Origin: Bacillus_CJ salitolerans
GTDB lineage: Bacteria > Bacillota > Bacilli > Bacillales > SA4
DNA length: 33,417 bases
Assembly (NCBI RefSeq): GCF_042680805.1
Contig: NZ_JBHUEM010000022.1
Coordinates: forward strand, 1-33,417
Direction of reading: 5' to 3'
Below are positions 8,503-16,088 of this stretch, piece after piece. The notes under the pieces are model-generated. The model was not told the origin of the DNA. It searched no databases and saw nothing but the letters and a program-made list of their open reading frames with translations. The translations under genes and the position numbers were made by a program. How positions within the stretch are numbered: position 1 is the first letter of the stretch; every line of letters begins with the position of its first letter.

Positions 8503-8532
8503 AATATAGCACATCTTTTTTCGACCTGTCAA
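8503..8532 (-). promoter_or_regulatory. Sigma-A promoter of metX
   Basis: Minus strand -35 TTGACA (8527-8532), 18-bp spacer, -10 TATATT (8503-8508), some 35 bp before the riboswitch P1. Confidence 0.75.
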
Positions 8533-8578
8533 ACCATTTTTTTAACTTTCTTACAATAACATAATCCTATCTTTTTAT

Positions 8579-8917
8579 TTATGCTGATAATTCAATGTTA
8601 CATAATGCAAATAATGACTCCACTAATAAGATGTCTTTAAATGATCCAGTAATTTTCAGTTGATTTCTACTTTCAATTTTTCTTAATCTTTCTTTCCCCA
8701 TCAAAAATGATTGGATACAAGTGAGGTCACCTTTTATCCAAAGGTCTGTTCTCTCCTGACAATCATTAAACACTTCACATCCTTGAGACGAAATCTTTAA
8801 GAATAATAGATCATATCCTGATTGAAATGAAATATACAACGGATTTACCGGGAGAATAGGTTTTAAATTTGGTTGAATTAGAACTACCTCTGTGAACTTT
8901 TCAAGTAATAGCTTCAT
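8579..8917 (-). CDS. yusD: YusD-like small protein, SCP2/sterol-carrier-like fold
   Basis: A 112-residue protein without signal peptide or membrane segment. The pattern with a central DLWIKGDLTCIQSFLMGKERLRK-type block (key residues IKGD...FLMGK), followed by KITGSFKDILLVESLF, is what SCP2-like lipid-binding domains look like; no catalytic residues are evident. In B. subtilis yusD lies next to metN; here metY and metX stand between. I chose the ATG at 8917 because AAAGGG lies 9 bp before it; a GTG at 8935 would add six residues. Function is unknown. Confidence 0.7.
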   Translation of the reverse strand: MKLLLEKFTEVVLIQPNLKPILPVNPLYISFQSGYDLLFLKISSQGCEVFNDCQERTDLWIKGDLTCIQSFLMGKERLRKIESRNQLKITGSFKDILLVESLFALCNIELSA

Positions 8918-9034
8918 GTATCTCAACCCTTTCACTTTTAGCTTACATACACCTTTCTACATATGAACGTTATCTACCTTTATGATTCGTTCGACAGATT
9001 ATTAACCCTTACCTACGCTTCTACAATAAATGGT

Positions 9035-9122
9035 ATATTTCCCAAGAAATATGTTACATTGTGTTATATAGTCGACACATTTCATTAGAATATACAAAAA
9101 TTGAATATTTCCTGAGAAATAT
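9035..9122. repeat. Two near-identical palindromes 70 bp apart in a gene-free stretch
   Basis: ATATTTCCCAAGAAATAT (9035-9052) and ATATTTCCTGAGAAATAT (9105-9122) share 7-bp arms around a four-base centre, and both continue with GT. They lie in the 440-bp region 8918-9360, which otherwise holds no credible gene; a 65-codon frame over them (9002-9199, minus) has no family features. They resemble operator sites, but I cannot name the regulator. A lone AGTTGCTGATA, the reverse of the core of the array at 22302, lies at 9267-9277. Confidence 0.6.
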
Positions 9123-9360
9123 GTCAAATATTGCATAAGGACCATAGAAAAAATCAAGATGTATTCACTATTTATACACAGGTACGCTCTTGATCGCAAG
9201 TCACTTCTACTACCAATCTAATTGCCTTATTTGATACAGAAACTTGTATAGCACCAAGCCCTTACTAGTTGCTGATAGCATAGTTTTTATATGCAATATA
9301 CTATTTGTACAGAAACAGAAGGTAACATTAGGTTCCATCATATTTTATTTTCTAGTAGCT

Positions 9361-9391
9361 AAAAAAGAGAGTTCACCTATAAGATGAACTC
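9361..9391 (-). terminator. Terminator of the gntR-ABC-sigma operon
   Basis: Minus strand stem GAGTTCATC - loop - GGTGAACTC followed by TCTTTTTT, 9 bp after the sigma factor stop. Confidence 0.88.
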
Positions 9392-9399
9392 TTTTTCAA

Positions 9400-9909
9400 T
9401 CAAGCACTATATGTTTGACCATATATTTTCTCTTTCAGCTGCTTTCTTGCACGGTAAAGTTTGATTTTAACGGTTCCTGATCTAATATCAAGTTTGTCAG
9501 CGATTTCCTTCTCTTTCAAACCATTATTTACTTTATGATGGATGATCGCTCTTTGATCAACACTAAGTAGTTTAATCTCATGTTCAACTCTTTCCTTTAA
9601 TAAATCACACTGTACTTCATCTTCTAATACGTACTTTTCTGAGATTTCACTAAAATACTGATCTATATCTTCAATCGAGACATGTACTCTCCTACTCTCT
9701 TTTCGAATCGCGTCTATAGCGGTCCTCTTTGCAATGACGGTTAACCAGGCACCCGCCTTTTCTGTAGCTGATATCGTATCAAACTTAACAAATGCCTTTA
9801 TGAAGGTATCCTGAACAATGTCCTCCGTTAAATAATGGTCCCTTACCATTGCAAAAATGGTATTATACAACTTCTTATAAAAGGTTTGATACATTCCTTC
9901 ACAATTCAT
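9400..9909 (-). CDS. ECF-type RNA polymerase sigma factor
   Basis: 169 residues, the size of ECF sigma factors. Region 2 is at about residues 8-65 (YNTIFAMVRDHYLTEDIVQDTFIKAF, key part DIVQDTFIKAF) with the usual WLTVIAKRTAIDAIRK. Region 4 is at about 108-160 (LSVDQRAIIHHK, EKEIADKLDIRSGTVKIKLYRARKQL in part), a helix-turn-helix that reads the -35 element. It is the last gene of the operon, 13 bp after the permease, with ribosome site AGAAGGCGA. No anti-sigma factor gene follows; a terminator and gene-free DNA do. It may be a small adaptor between transporter state and transcription. Target promoters cannot be read from this window. Confidence 0.92.
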   Translation of the reverse strand: MNCEGMYQTFYKKLYNTIFAMVRDHYLTEDIVQDTFIKAFVKFDTISATEKAGAWLTVIAKRTAIDAIRKESRRVHVSIEDIDQYFSEISEKYVLEDEVQCDLLKERVEHEIKLLSVDQRAIIHHKVNNGLKEKEIADKLDIRSGTVKIKLYRARKQLKEKIYGQTYSA

Positions 9910-9922
9910 TTTTATCGCCTTC

Positions 9923-11929
9923 TTATTTGAGTGAACTTTTTATGAAACTTGGCACTTTACCTTCTTTAAAACTCATCATTTCGACAATTTCGTTATTATC
10001 GAACACGAATGCAATGAAATATTGTCCCTCTAATTGATGTGTAGACTGTTCCCATGCCTGAATAATTTGTTCCTTGTCTGTGATTGTTAGTACGTCACTT
10101 TGTTTCTCAAGGTAATTAAGGAGGCTTTTAGGTGATTCTTTGTAAAAGAAATCCTTTAGTTCTTGACTACTTTTAATGATCAGTGCTTTTTGAAAGTCAT
10201 TCCCTATGATGGATGCCTCTTCAAATTTATCATGCTCCTTTAACCAACTAATTGTATTGTAATAGTATGACTGCAAAGAGTAGTGCTCAAAATAGTGACG
10301 AGTATAACCATTTATCTGTGGTTCTTCCTGACTCTTTAAGCCCACTTCTACATTTGATAAGCTTCCCTGTTGATTTTGTATTTGATCATACGTCAGGCTT
10401 TCAATATCCTTTTTGAGTGATTGTAATAACGTTTCGATCTCCTCTTCATCAGAAATTGATACCGAACGAGATACAGGTCCACTTGGTGACAGACGTATTG
10501 TCTCAACGTCGCTACTGCTTAAATTTAGTAGATTAAAAGCAATCTTTTTATATTCTATTGATTCATAGATTGGTTTTAAATAAGAAGCATACTTTTCCCC
10601 TGCTTCAACGGTATATTGACGAACCATCTTATTCCCATTCTTTAACTCATAGACGATGAACACATGTCTACCTAACTGCTTTGAAGAATCAATATCTACT
10701 TCTTTCTCACTAATAATTTTTTCATGTAACCTAATAACGGATTCTATATTTTCTCTATCTTGAAGATAATGAATATTTTCAGTTTCTAAATTCATGTAGT
10801 GATATGCCATATCATTAAGATATATTCTTTCTATATCATCAATTTCTGGCGTTCTTTTTTCATAGCCCGTAGCATCAGAAATAATGAGAATGAATATACC
10901 AGCAACTACTATTGAATAGTAAGCAAAACCTATAATATTAATTTTTATTCTCCATGTTTTCTGTAAAATCATATCTGCAATTAGATATCCGATAATTGCT
11001 CCAACAATATATCCAAATATAGTCCATCCTATTGATTCCTGTACTTCACCAAAATATAATCCTGCAAATAACATGAAGCAAAATGTAACCCCATACTTAA
11101 AGATAGGCTTCAATACTGCAAAAACAATAGGACTTCCCGCACTTTCCAAGTTCCTTCTCTTATATAACCATATAGCTATAACGTAAAGTAATAATGCTAT
11201 AACGATATAACTAATAATTTCAACATTCGTTGGAGAGAAATTTTGAATATCTAGTATTCTAGTAATGGGTGAAAAATACTGTTCAAATATTTTTTTAGTG
11301 TAATAATCACTTGCGTAACCATATGTAAATTCACCAATATGAAAACCCACTAAAATACTAATTCCAACAGGGAATAGTAAAAAAATATAGGTTAACACAC
11401 CCTGTATTATGGAAATTCCTGATAGAGTACCAATTAATGTTCCAGCGGAAAAAAACAGCAAATTTAATGCTAATATGATAAATGCCCAATGAAATATGGA
11501 ACCTAAGCTATAATATTCATCTAATTCCATGATTGGCTGCATCACCATCATTAATATAGTAATTAGCAAGACAGGTATAACAAGTATTCCAATTCCTAAA
11601 ATATAATGATGGTTAAACAACGCTCCTCTTCTCATTGGTAGACTATGAAATAAATCAGAGGATTGCTTTACTTGCATAAATCTAAACATAAAAATGGCTG
11701 TTAGTATCGGTATTCCAAGCATAAGTATGATTTGAATATCATTATTATAAGAAAAAAGATTATCTACTATATAGTATTCCCGTTCAGGATATTCACTTGT
11801 TTTTATCATAATGAGTCTAAGTGGAATGGCGAATAAAAGTGCTATAAAATAAATAGCCCCTATCCACCCTGAACTTCTCAGACCTTGCAGTATTATTTCT
11901 TTATTAAACCAAGACGTTCTGGATTGCAT
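9923..11929 (-). CDS. Large ABC-2-type permease with long soluble C-terminal part
   Basis: Membrane partner of the ATPase just upstream. About nine or ten hydrophobic segments fill the first 355 residues (for example IYFIALLFAIPLRLIM, IILMLGIPILTAIFMF, YIVIALLLYVIAIWLY). From about residue 360 to the end (668) the chain is hydrophilic, begins near DATGYEKRTPEIDDIERIYL and contains several KNGNK/VRQYTVEAGEKY-like stretches; I do not recognise a named domain with certainty. Start: ATG at 11950 is possible, but the ATG at 11929 follows GGGGG at good spacing. It overlaps the ATPase end by 26 bp. The architecture resembles the YtrB/YtrC group of GntR-controlled exporters. Substrate unknown. Confidence 0.85.
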   Translation of the reverse strand: MQSRTSWFNKEIILQGLRSSGWIGAIYFIALLFAIPLRLIMIKTSEYPEREYYIVDNLFSYNNDIQIILMLGIPILTAIFMFRFMQVKQSSDLFHSLPMRRGALFNHHYILGIGILVIPVLLITILMMVMQPIMELDEYYSLGSIFHWAFIILALNLLFFSAGTLIGTLSGISIIQGVLTYIFLLFPVGISILVGFHIGEFTYGYASDYYTKKIFEQYFSPITRILDIQNFSPTNVEIISYIVIALLLYVIAIWLYKRRNLESAGSPIVFAVLKPIFKYGVTFCFMLFAGLYFGEVQESIGWTIFGYIVGAIIGYLIADMILQKTWRIKINIIGFAYYSIVVAGIFILIISDATGYEKRTPEIDDIERIYLNDMAYHYMNLETENIHYLQDRENIESVIRLHEKIISEKEVDIDSSKQLGRHVFIVYELKNGNKMVRQYTVEAGEKYASYLKPIYESIEYKKIAFNLLNLSSSDVETIRLSPSGPVSRSVSISDEEEIETLLQSLKKDIESLTYDQIQNQQGSLSNVEVGLKSQEEPQINGYTRHYFEHYSLQSYYYNTISWLKEHDKFEEASIIGNDFQKALIIKSSQELKDFFYKESPKSLLNYLEKQSDVLTITDKEQIIQAWEQSTHQLEGQYFIAFVFDNNEIVEMMSFKEGKVPSFIKSSLK

Positions 11930-12803
11930 ATCCAACATCCCCCATTTCATAGATAAATATTTCCTCTAATGTAAGAGGAAGCATATCAAAGATAACTGGA
12001 TTGTATGTTTGAAGGTGTTTATAGATAGCTTCTTCTTTACCTCGTACTATTAGAAGCAAGACACTACCTCGTTTTTCTCTATAAAGAATCGTTATGTCAT
12101 TTGTCATTTCAATCTCATGATGATCTTTGAAAGCTATTTGTATTTTATGGATATCTGATTTTAAATCGTCTAAATCCTTTTCTAATAACACCTGACCTTT
12201 ATGTAATATACCCACACTGTCACAAATATCTTCCACTTCTCTAAGATTGTGGGAGGAAACAATGATTGTCATTTTCCTATCGGCCACATCTTGAATTAGT
12301 AAGTTTCTAATTTTCTTTCTCATCACAGGATCTAAACCATCAAACGGCTCGTCTAGAATTAAGATCTCTGGCATGGATGAAAGTGCAATCCAAAATATAA
12401 CTTGTCTCTGCATTCCTTTAGATAGTTTTTGAATTTTCTTGTTAAGGTCAATTTCAAAAACAGCTTTTAGATTTTGAAACCTCTCTTCTGACCAAGTAGG
12501 ATAGAATGTGCTGTAGAAGTTTGCCATTTGACGGACCGTATATTGTGAAAAGAAATAAGGCGAGTCTGGGATGAAGAATAACTTTCGTTTTATTGTATCG
12601 TTTTCAAAAACAGACTGACCTTCAACTGTTATAGAGCCATGATCCTGTCGTAGTATCCCTGCTATTGTTCTTAACAGTGTCGTTTTTCCTGCTCCATTAG
12701 ATCCTAGTAATCCATATATTGAACCTTTCTGAATGGCCATACTAACTTCCTTAATTCCTTCTGAACCCTCAAACATTTTGGAGAGGTTATTCACTTGAAT
12801 CAT
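11904..12803 (-). CDS. ABC transporter ATP-binding protein (YtrB-like)
   Basis: 299 residues. Walker A GSNGAGKT (about 34-41), signature LSKGMQRQ in place of LSGGQ, Walker B ILILDEPFDGLD, and the switch histidine SSHNLREVEDI. The position where the Q-loop glutamine is expected reads IPDSPYFF. This variant signature is common in ATPases of small GntR-linked exporters. It overlaps gntR by 17 bp and the permease by 26 bp, so all three are translationally coupled. The role is probably export or membrane-stress defence against a peptide antibiotic, by analogy only. Confidence 0.92.
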   Translation of the reverse strand: MIQVNNLSKMFEGSEGIKEVSMAIQKGSIYGLLGSNGAGKTTLLRTIAGILRQDHGSITVEGQSVFENDTIKRKLFFIPDSPYFFSQYTVRQMANFYSTFYPTWSEERFQNLKAVFEIDLNKKIQKLSKGMQRQVIFWIALSSMPEILILDEPFDGLDPVMRKKIRNLLIQDVADRKMTIIVSSHNLREVEDICDSVGILHKGQVLLEKDLDDLKSDIHKIQIAFKDHHEIEMTNDITILYREKRGSVLLLIVRGKEEAIYKHLQTYNPVIFDMLPLTLEEIFIYEMGDVGYAIQNVLV

Positions 12804-13185
12804 TCGTCATACCTCCTCTACCGATTTCATCCACTTCTTCAAATATTTTGAGAATCTCATCCTTTTTCAATCCTAGAAATAATGCCTCTGAAAATAGTTT
12901 GACTAACTCTTGCTTAACTTTAATAATCTTTTCTTGATTAATAACTGTAGTTGCATCACTAACGAAGCTCCCTCTTCCCGGTACAGAATATATATATCCT
13001 TGTCTCTCAAGCTCCCGGTAGGCTTTCTGAATCGTATTTGGATTTATCGTAAGCTGTTGTGCAAGTGTTCTTACTGAGGGGAGTTGCTCATCAACTTTTA
13101 ACATATCATTCATAATAAACTCCTTTAATTTTTCTACAAGTTGCTCATAAATCGGTGTTCTACTTCTTACATCAAGCTCAAACAT
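12787..13185 (-). CDS. GntR family repressor, YtrA subfamily
   Basis: 132 residues: a winged helix at about 10-75 (YEQLVEKLKEFI, LPSVRTLAQQL, NPNTIQKAYRELERQGYI, GRGSFVSD) and a very short C-terminal helical dimerisation tail, which marks the YtrA subgroup that lacks a large effector domain. First gene of the operon, ribosome site GGGAGG. A palindrome fitting this regulator overlaps its own start of transcription, so autorepression is likely, relieved by an unknown ligand. Confidence 0.93.
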   Translation of the reverse strand: MFELDVRSRTPIYEQLVEKLKEFIMNDMLKVDEQLPSVRTLAQQLTINPNTIQKAYRELERQGYIYSVPGRGSFVSDATTVINQEKIIKVKQELVKLFSEALFLGLKKDEILKIFEEVDEIGRGGMTNDSSE

Positions 13186-13211
13186 AGCTACCTCCCGAAC
13201 CCGTTCTATCC

Positions 13212-13243
13212 GTACTATTTGTGTTAGTACAGTTAGTATTATA
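13212..13243 (-). promoter_or_regulatory. Promoter -10 and GntR operator of the operon
   Basis: Minus strand -10 TATAAT (13238-13243); no good -35 (TTTTCA at 17 bp is the nearest). Eight bases downstream lies the perfect dyad GTACTA-N7-TAGTAC (13212-13230), where a repressor would cover the transcription start. A further TACTAAC sits between, as a direct-repeat half site. Confidence 0.7.
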
Positions 13244-13390
13244 ATTCAATTCTTTATGTTTGAAAAGACCCAAAAATTAAAAATTTCCATATTCGTACAA
13301 ATTAGTAAAAAGGGGGGGATTACTAATATCGGTGTAGTCAAACTCTTCCTTCTCAACTGACATCATAACTTTACATTCCCCATTGAAAAG

Positions 13391-13520
13391 AACAAAAGGC
13401 GCAAGCGCCCTGCTTAGCCTAAGGCAGAGCAAATGTTCCTAAATGAGAAAAAGGGCGTACTTCCCTTTTAATCATTTAGGGTTATTTGAGCTCGAGTGGC
13501 TGGGTGCTGGAGCCGGATTA
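13391..13520 (+). repeat. Dispersed intergenic element, copy A
   Basis: Begins AACAAAAGGCGCAAGCGCCC with a GGCGC-AA-GCGCC mini-hairpin (13398-13409), then AGCAAATGTTCC, then a long hairpin CCTAAATGA / TCATTTAGG (13438-13480) holding AAGGG/CCCTT, then GGTTATTTGA, CTCGAGT and GGCTGGGTGCTGGAGC. Compared with copies B and C it lacks the middle stretch around CAAAGATCGTCGCCA. No coding content. 13260-13390 holds nothing else recognisable. Confidence 0.85.
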
Positions 13521-13568
13521 CTAAAGCACATCGTAATAAGATACAATCAAAACTTACATCCCTTATTC

Positions 13569-13605
13569 AAAAAAAAGACATTGATACACACGTGTATCAA
13601 TGTCT
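13569..13605 (-). terminator. Terminator of yusF-yusE
   Basis: Minus strand perfect 14-bp stem AGACATTGATACAC / GTGTATCAATGTCT with a two-base loop and TTTTTTTT, starting right at the yusE stop codon. Confidence 0.95.
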
Positions 13606-13606
13606 T

Positions 13607-13924
13607 CTAATTCTTTAATTCTTTGTACAGATATTCAACGGACTGAAATGCAAATATCCGCTTTCTTACTTCTCCATGTTGAAAGAGAAGTAAACAAGGC
13701 ACGCTTTGTATTTGCCATTTTTCCGCAACGTCTGGTATATAGTTTAAATCGACTTTTTTTAACGGCAAATCTGGAAGTAGTTCCTGTACAACTACTAACA
13801 TCCGCTCAGCAACCTTACAAGTACCACAAATCGGTGTATAAAAGAAAATAGCTAGTTTATTCAACTCTTGTAGTTGATTAATTATTTGTTCCTTTCCCCA
13901 TACCTCCATCCTTTTTTCTGTCAC
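13607..13924 (-). CDS. yusE: Thioredoxin-like protein YusE
   Basis: 105 residues with a thioredoxin fold: strand-loop AIFFYTPICGTCKVAERM holding the redox-type CGTC (about residues 34-37), VDLNYIPDVAEKWQIQSVPCLLLF with the cis-proline SVP, and FAFQSVEYLYKEL at the end. The active site differs from WCGPC, so it is a thiol-disulfide exchange protein of unknown partner. The GTG at 13924 lies two bases after the yusF stop; an ATG at 13909 is an alternative start. Coupled to yusF. Confidence 0.88.
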   Translation of the reverse strand: MTEKRMEVWGKEQIINQLQELNKLAIFFYTPICGTCKVAERMLVVVQELLPDLPLKKVDLNYIPDVAEKWQIQSVPCLLLFQHGEVRKRIFAFQSVEYLYKELKN

Positions 13925-13926
13925 TC

Positions 13927-14274
13927 CTATAAGTATTTTGCATTCACATCTATATTAGCACTTAGTAAGACTGTTGCTATATGCTGTTCTGGTGCAGTAG
14001 CAACTTCACGGTACATTTTGTCAATATAAAGATGCTCTGCTTCAGGAAATTCTTTTCGAAACTGCTTTCTCAGTTTCTCACCGGCAGCATCAGAATCAGC
14101 TAAAATAAAGACTTCCTTATTGTACAATCGCTCGATCATTTCATCCAACATACTAATACTGATGGTACCATTTGTACAAATTATCTCGACCGGCTCATTT
14201 ACAATCGTTTCTATTTTCTTTTTATCTGACTTTCCTTCGACTATGATGACTCTTTCCATTTCATTGAGAGACAT
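13927..14274 (-). CDS. yusF: Toprim domain protein YusF
   Basis: 115 residues forming a lone Toprim domain: acidic motif VIIVEGKSDKKK (Glu at about 14) and the DxD-type motif ILADSDAAGEKLRKQFRKEF (about 57-76), as in RNase M5 and small primase-like proteins. No other domain. These residues usually bind Mg2+ for cleavage or transfer at phosphodiesters; the actual substrate of YusF is not established to my knowledge. First of a two-gene unit with yusE. Confidence 0.88.
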   Translation of the reverse strand: MSLNEMERVIIVEGKSDKKKIETIVNEPVEIICTNGTISISMLDEMIERLYNKEVFILADSDAAGEKLRKQFRKEFPEAEHLYIDKMYREVATAPEQHIATVLLSANIDVNAKYL

Positions 14275-14428
14275 AGCGTAACATCACCTTATATGAATTA
14301 TCGTTATATAACACTATAATTACATACCTATTCGAAGATAAATAATTCTTTCTTGTTTTACATAAATTTTAGAAGTTACTAAGACCAGTAGACAAACTTA
14401 GAAAGGTCAGCACAGCCCTTCTTTTGAA

Positions 14429-14644
14429 AACAAAAGGCGCAAGGGCCCTGTTTTGTCACAACAAGCAAATGTTCCTAAAACAAAGGGTGCTATACCCCTT
14501 TTACTCATTTAGGGTTATTTGACCTCGAGTAGGATGAACCAGCAAAGATCGTCGCCATTTCATCTTGGTTGGGTGCTGGAGCTGGATTTAGCAGTAACAT
14601 TGTATAAAACTAAACACCAGAAACTTATACTTTCTTAACTTATT
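14429..14644 (+). repeat. Dispersed intergenic element, copy B
   Basis: AACAAAAGGCGCAAGGGCCC, AGCAAATGTTCC, hairpin CCTAAA / TTTAGG with inner AAAGGG/CCCCTTT, GGTTATTTGA, CTCGAGTAGG, CAAAGATCGTCGCCA, TTCATCTTGGTTGGGTGCTG, then GTAACATTGTATAAA and AACACCAGAAACTT. It fills most of the 396-bp gap between yusF and yusG; 14275-14428 shows nothing I can name. The full-length form is shared with copy C. Confidence 0.88.
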
Positions 14645-14670
14645 AAAAAGGCAGTGGAAGCACCACTGCC
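14645..14670 (-). terminator. Terminator of gcvH-yusG
   Basis: Minus strand GGCAGTGG - TGCTT - CCACTGCC then TTTTTAA, touching the yusG stop codon. Confidence 0.92.
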
Positions 14671-14913
14671 TTAACACCAACCGTTTTCATCACAGTCGAC
14701 ATATTTTTGGTCTGGATTTGTTGTCACTTCCGTGTAATGATATATACGGTTGTTTTCTTGTTCATATCCAGACTTAAGGTCATATTGATTTCCTTGATTC
14801 GTAAAAAGCATTTTTCCGATTGGTTGTTCTTCGACAAATAAATCCATTTGATTTTGATTTAATTTCCCGACAACTCGATCTGTTATATCAAGCTTTCTTC
14901 GCTCAAGTACCAT
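14671..14913 (-). CDS. yusG: YusG-like small conserved protein
   Basis: 80 residues, acidic, no membrane segment: the sequence runs RRKLDITDRVVGKLNQNQM, EQPIGKMLFT, YDLKSGYE, RIYHYTEVTT and ends in DCDENGWC. The position between yusF and gcvH and the size match B. subtilis YusG (DUF2553). Function unknown. Its ribosome site GGGAG lies inside a potential hairpin (see 14917-14954). Confidence 0.82.
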   Translation of the reverse strand: MVLERRKLDITDRVVGKLNQNQMDLFVEEQPIGKMLFTNQGNQYDLKSGYEQENNRIYHYTEVTTNPDQKYVDCDENGWC

Positions 14914-14916
14914 GCT

Positions 14917-14954
14917 GGAACACTCCCTATTGATGTAATAATCTTAGAGTGTCC
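14917..14954 (-). promoter_or_regulatory. Hairpin covering the yusG ribosome site
   Basis: On the minus strand GGACACTC can pair with GGAGTGTTCC across a loop of about 20 bases; the second arm contains the yusG ribosome site. It may lower yusG translation relative to gcvH. Confidence 0.45.
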
Positions 14955-14970
14955 AACTTTTATAATATCA

Positions 14971-15354
14971 TTAATCTTCGTTAATCATTTCCTCGTACTG
15001 TTCAGCTGTCATTAAGTTTTCTACTTCACTTGGGTTAGAAGACTCAATTACAATCATCCAAGCTTTTTCATAAGGCGATTCATTCACAAATTCTGGGCTA
15101 TCTTCTAAGTCCCCATTGATTTCAACTACTTTTCCACTAACAGGTGCATATAGCTCAGAAACTGTTTTCACTGATTCTACACTTCCAAATGGCTCGTTAA
15201 TTGTGATTTCGTCCCCAACCTCAGGAAGCTCAACAAATACAATATCCCCTAATTCGGATTGAGCAAAATCTGTAATCCCGATACGAATCTTATTTCCTTC
15301 AACCTTTACCCACTCATGCTCTTCTGAATAACGTAATTCCTTAGGTGTATTCAT
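14971..15354 (-). CDS. gcvH: Glycine cleavage system H protein
   Basis: 127 residues. Shuttles the aminomethyl group on a lipoyl arm in glycine cleavage and, in Bacillaceae, is the entry point for lipoate transfer to 2-oxoacid dehydrogenases. The lipoyl lysine is in ESVKTVSEL (about residue 63), framed by IGITDFAQSELGDIVFVELP and YAPVSGKVVEIN. Start ATG with GGAGGG. The P, T and L proteins are not encoded nearby, as in B. subtilis, where gcvH stands alone in the yus region. Confidence 0.97.
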   Translation of the reverse strand: MNTPKELRYSEEHEWVKVEGNKIRIGITDFAQSELGDIVFVELPEVGDEITINEPFGSVESVKTVSELYAPVSGKVVEINGDLEDSPEFVNESPYEKAWMIVIESSNPSEVENLMTAEQYEEMINED

Positions 15355-15449
15355 TCCTATCCCTCCAAGAATATATCAAAAGTTAATATTAGAAAAATTT
15401 GATCCGCCATAGGCATAACCAAAATTTTTACTTAAAAATGGTTTGTCGC

Positions 15450-15806
15450 TTAAATCCAAGTTTCTTCAAACTGTTTTTCATTAAACCCAACTGTTACTTT
15501 ACTTCCATCATACACAATTGGCCTTTTCACCAGCATTCCGTCAGAAGCTAAGATGGAAAGTAACTCGTCCTCAGATGCTGTTGGGATTTTATCTTTAAGT
15601 CCTAGCTCACGGTATTTCATACCACTCGTATTGAAAAATTTTTTTAACTCAAGCCCGCTTTTTTGGTATAGCTCCGTTAGGGTTTCCTTTGTTGGAGCAT
15701 TTTCAACAATATGTACCTCATTAAAAGATAGGTTATGCTGTTCTAGCCAATTTTTAGCTTTTCGGCAAGTCCCACATTTGGGGTACGAATAGAATGTTAA
15801 TGACAA
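15450..15806 (-). CDS. yusI: ArsC/Spx-family thioredoxin-fold protein YusI
   Basis: 118 residues. N-terminal LTFYSYPKCGTCRKAKNWL carries the CxxC of the Spx/ArsC family (about 10-13); the C-terminal half has VKRPIVYDGSKVTVGFNEKQFE, the RP motif of arsenate-reductase-like proteins. The Spx-type RNA polymerase contact signature is not obvious, so it is better called ArsC-like. I chose the TTG at 15806 because GGTGGTG precedes it at 6-7 bp and homologues begin right there (xLTFY); a GTG at 15821 would add five residues. Confidence 0.88.
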   Translation of the reverse strand: MSLTFYSYPKCGTCRKAKNWLEQHNLSFNEVHIVENAPTKETLTELYQKSGLELKKFFNTSGMKYRELGLKDKIPTASEDELLSILASDGMLVKRPIVYDGSKVTVGFNEKQFEETWI

Positions 15807-16049
15807 CGTTTTCACCACCACGTTATAGGATACACATATTTCTGTATTTTAACATAAAAAGCATAGTTTTCCTAATACTCTCTTTGGTTCCTACTACATA
15901 TTCGACTAAATTTGTCATAGTCCTTCTACCAATTTTAATTCAAATAAAGAAAATTAGAAAGTCTAGCTAATAATTGCAAAGTCTTTCTGTGATATGTCTA
16001 GATGAATCTAGAGTCAAATACTGGGAATTTTTAATACGTTCTTTTTTCA

Positions 16050-16081
16050 CTAAAAGGCTCCTAGAAAAATTTCTAGGAGCC
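16050..16081 (-). terminator. Terminator of fadN-fadA-fadE
   Basis: Minus strand 12-bp stem GGCTCCTAGAAA / TTTCTAGGAGCC with a short loop and TTTTAG, 8 bp after the fadE stop. Confidence 0.93.
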
Positions 16082-16088
16082 ATTCCTT

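Noticed and set aside
9035..9122. CodY boxes
   Set aside because: CodY sites have a one-base centre (AATTTTC-W-GAAAATT); these palindromes have a four-base centre.
9002..9199. 65-codon minus-strand frame
   Set aside because: No ribosome site or family features; its two similar segments come from the twin palindromes.
9400..9909. Anti-sigma factor gene after the ECF sigma
   Set aside because: A terminator follows at once, and the next 400 bp contain no membrane-protein frame.
15450..15806. Calling yusI spx or a true arsenate reductase
   Set aside because: The CxxC and RP features only define the ArsC/Spx superfamily; no arsenic genes are nearby and the Spx polymerase contact is not evident.
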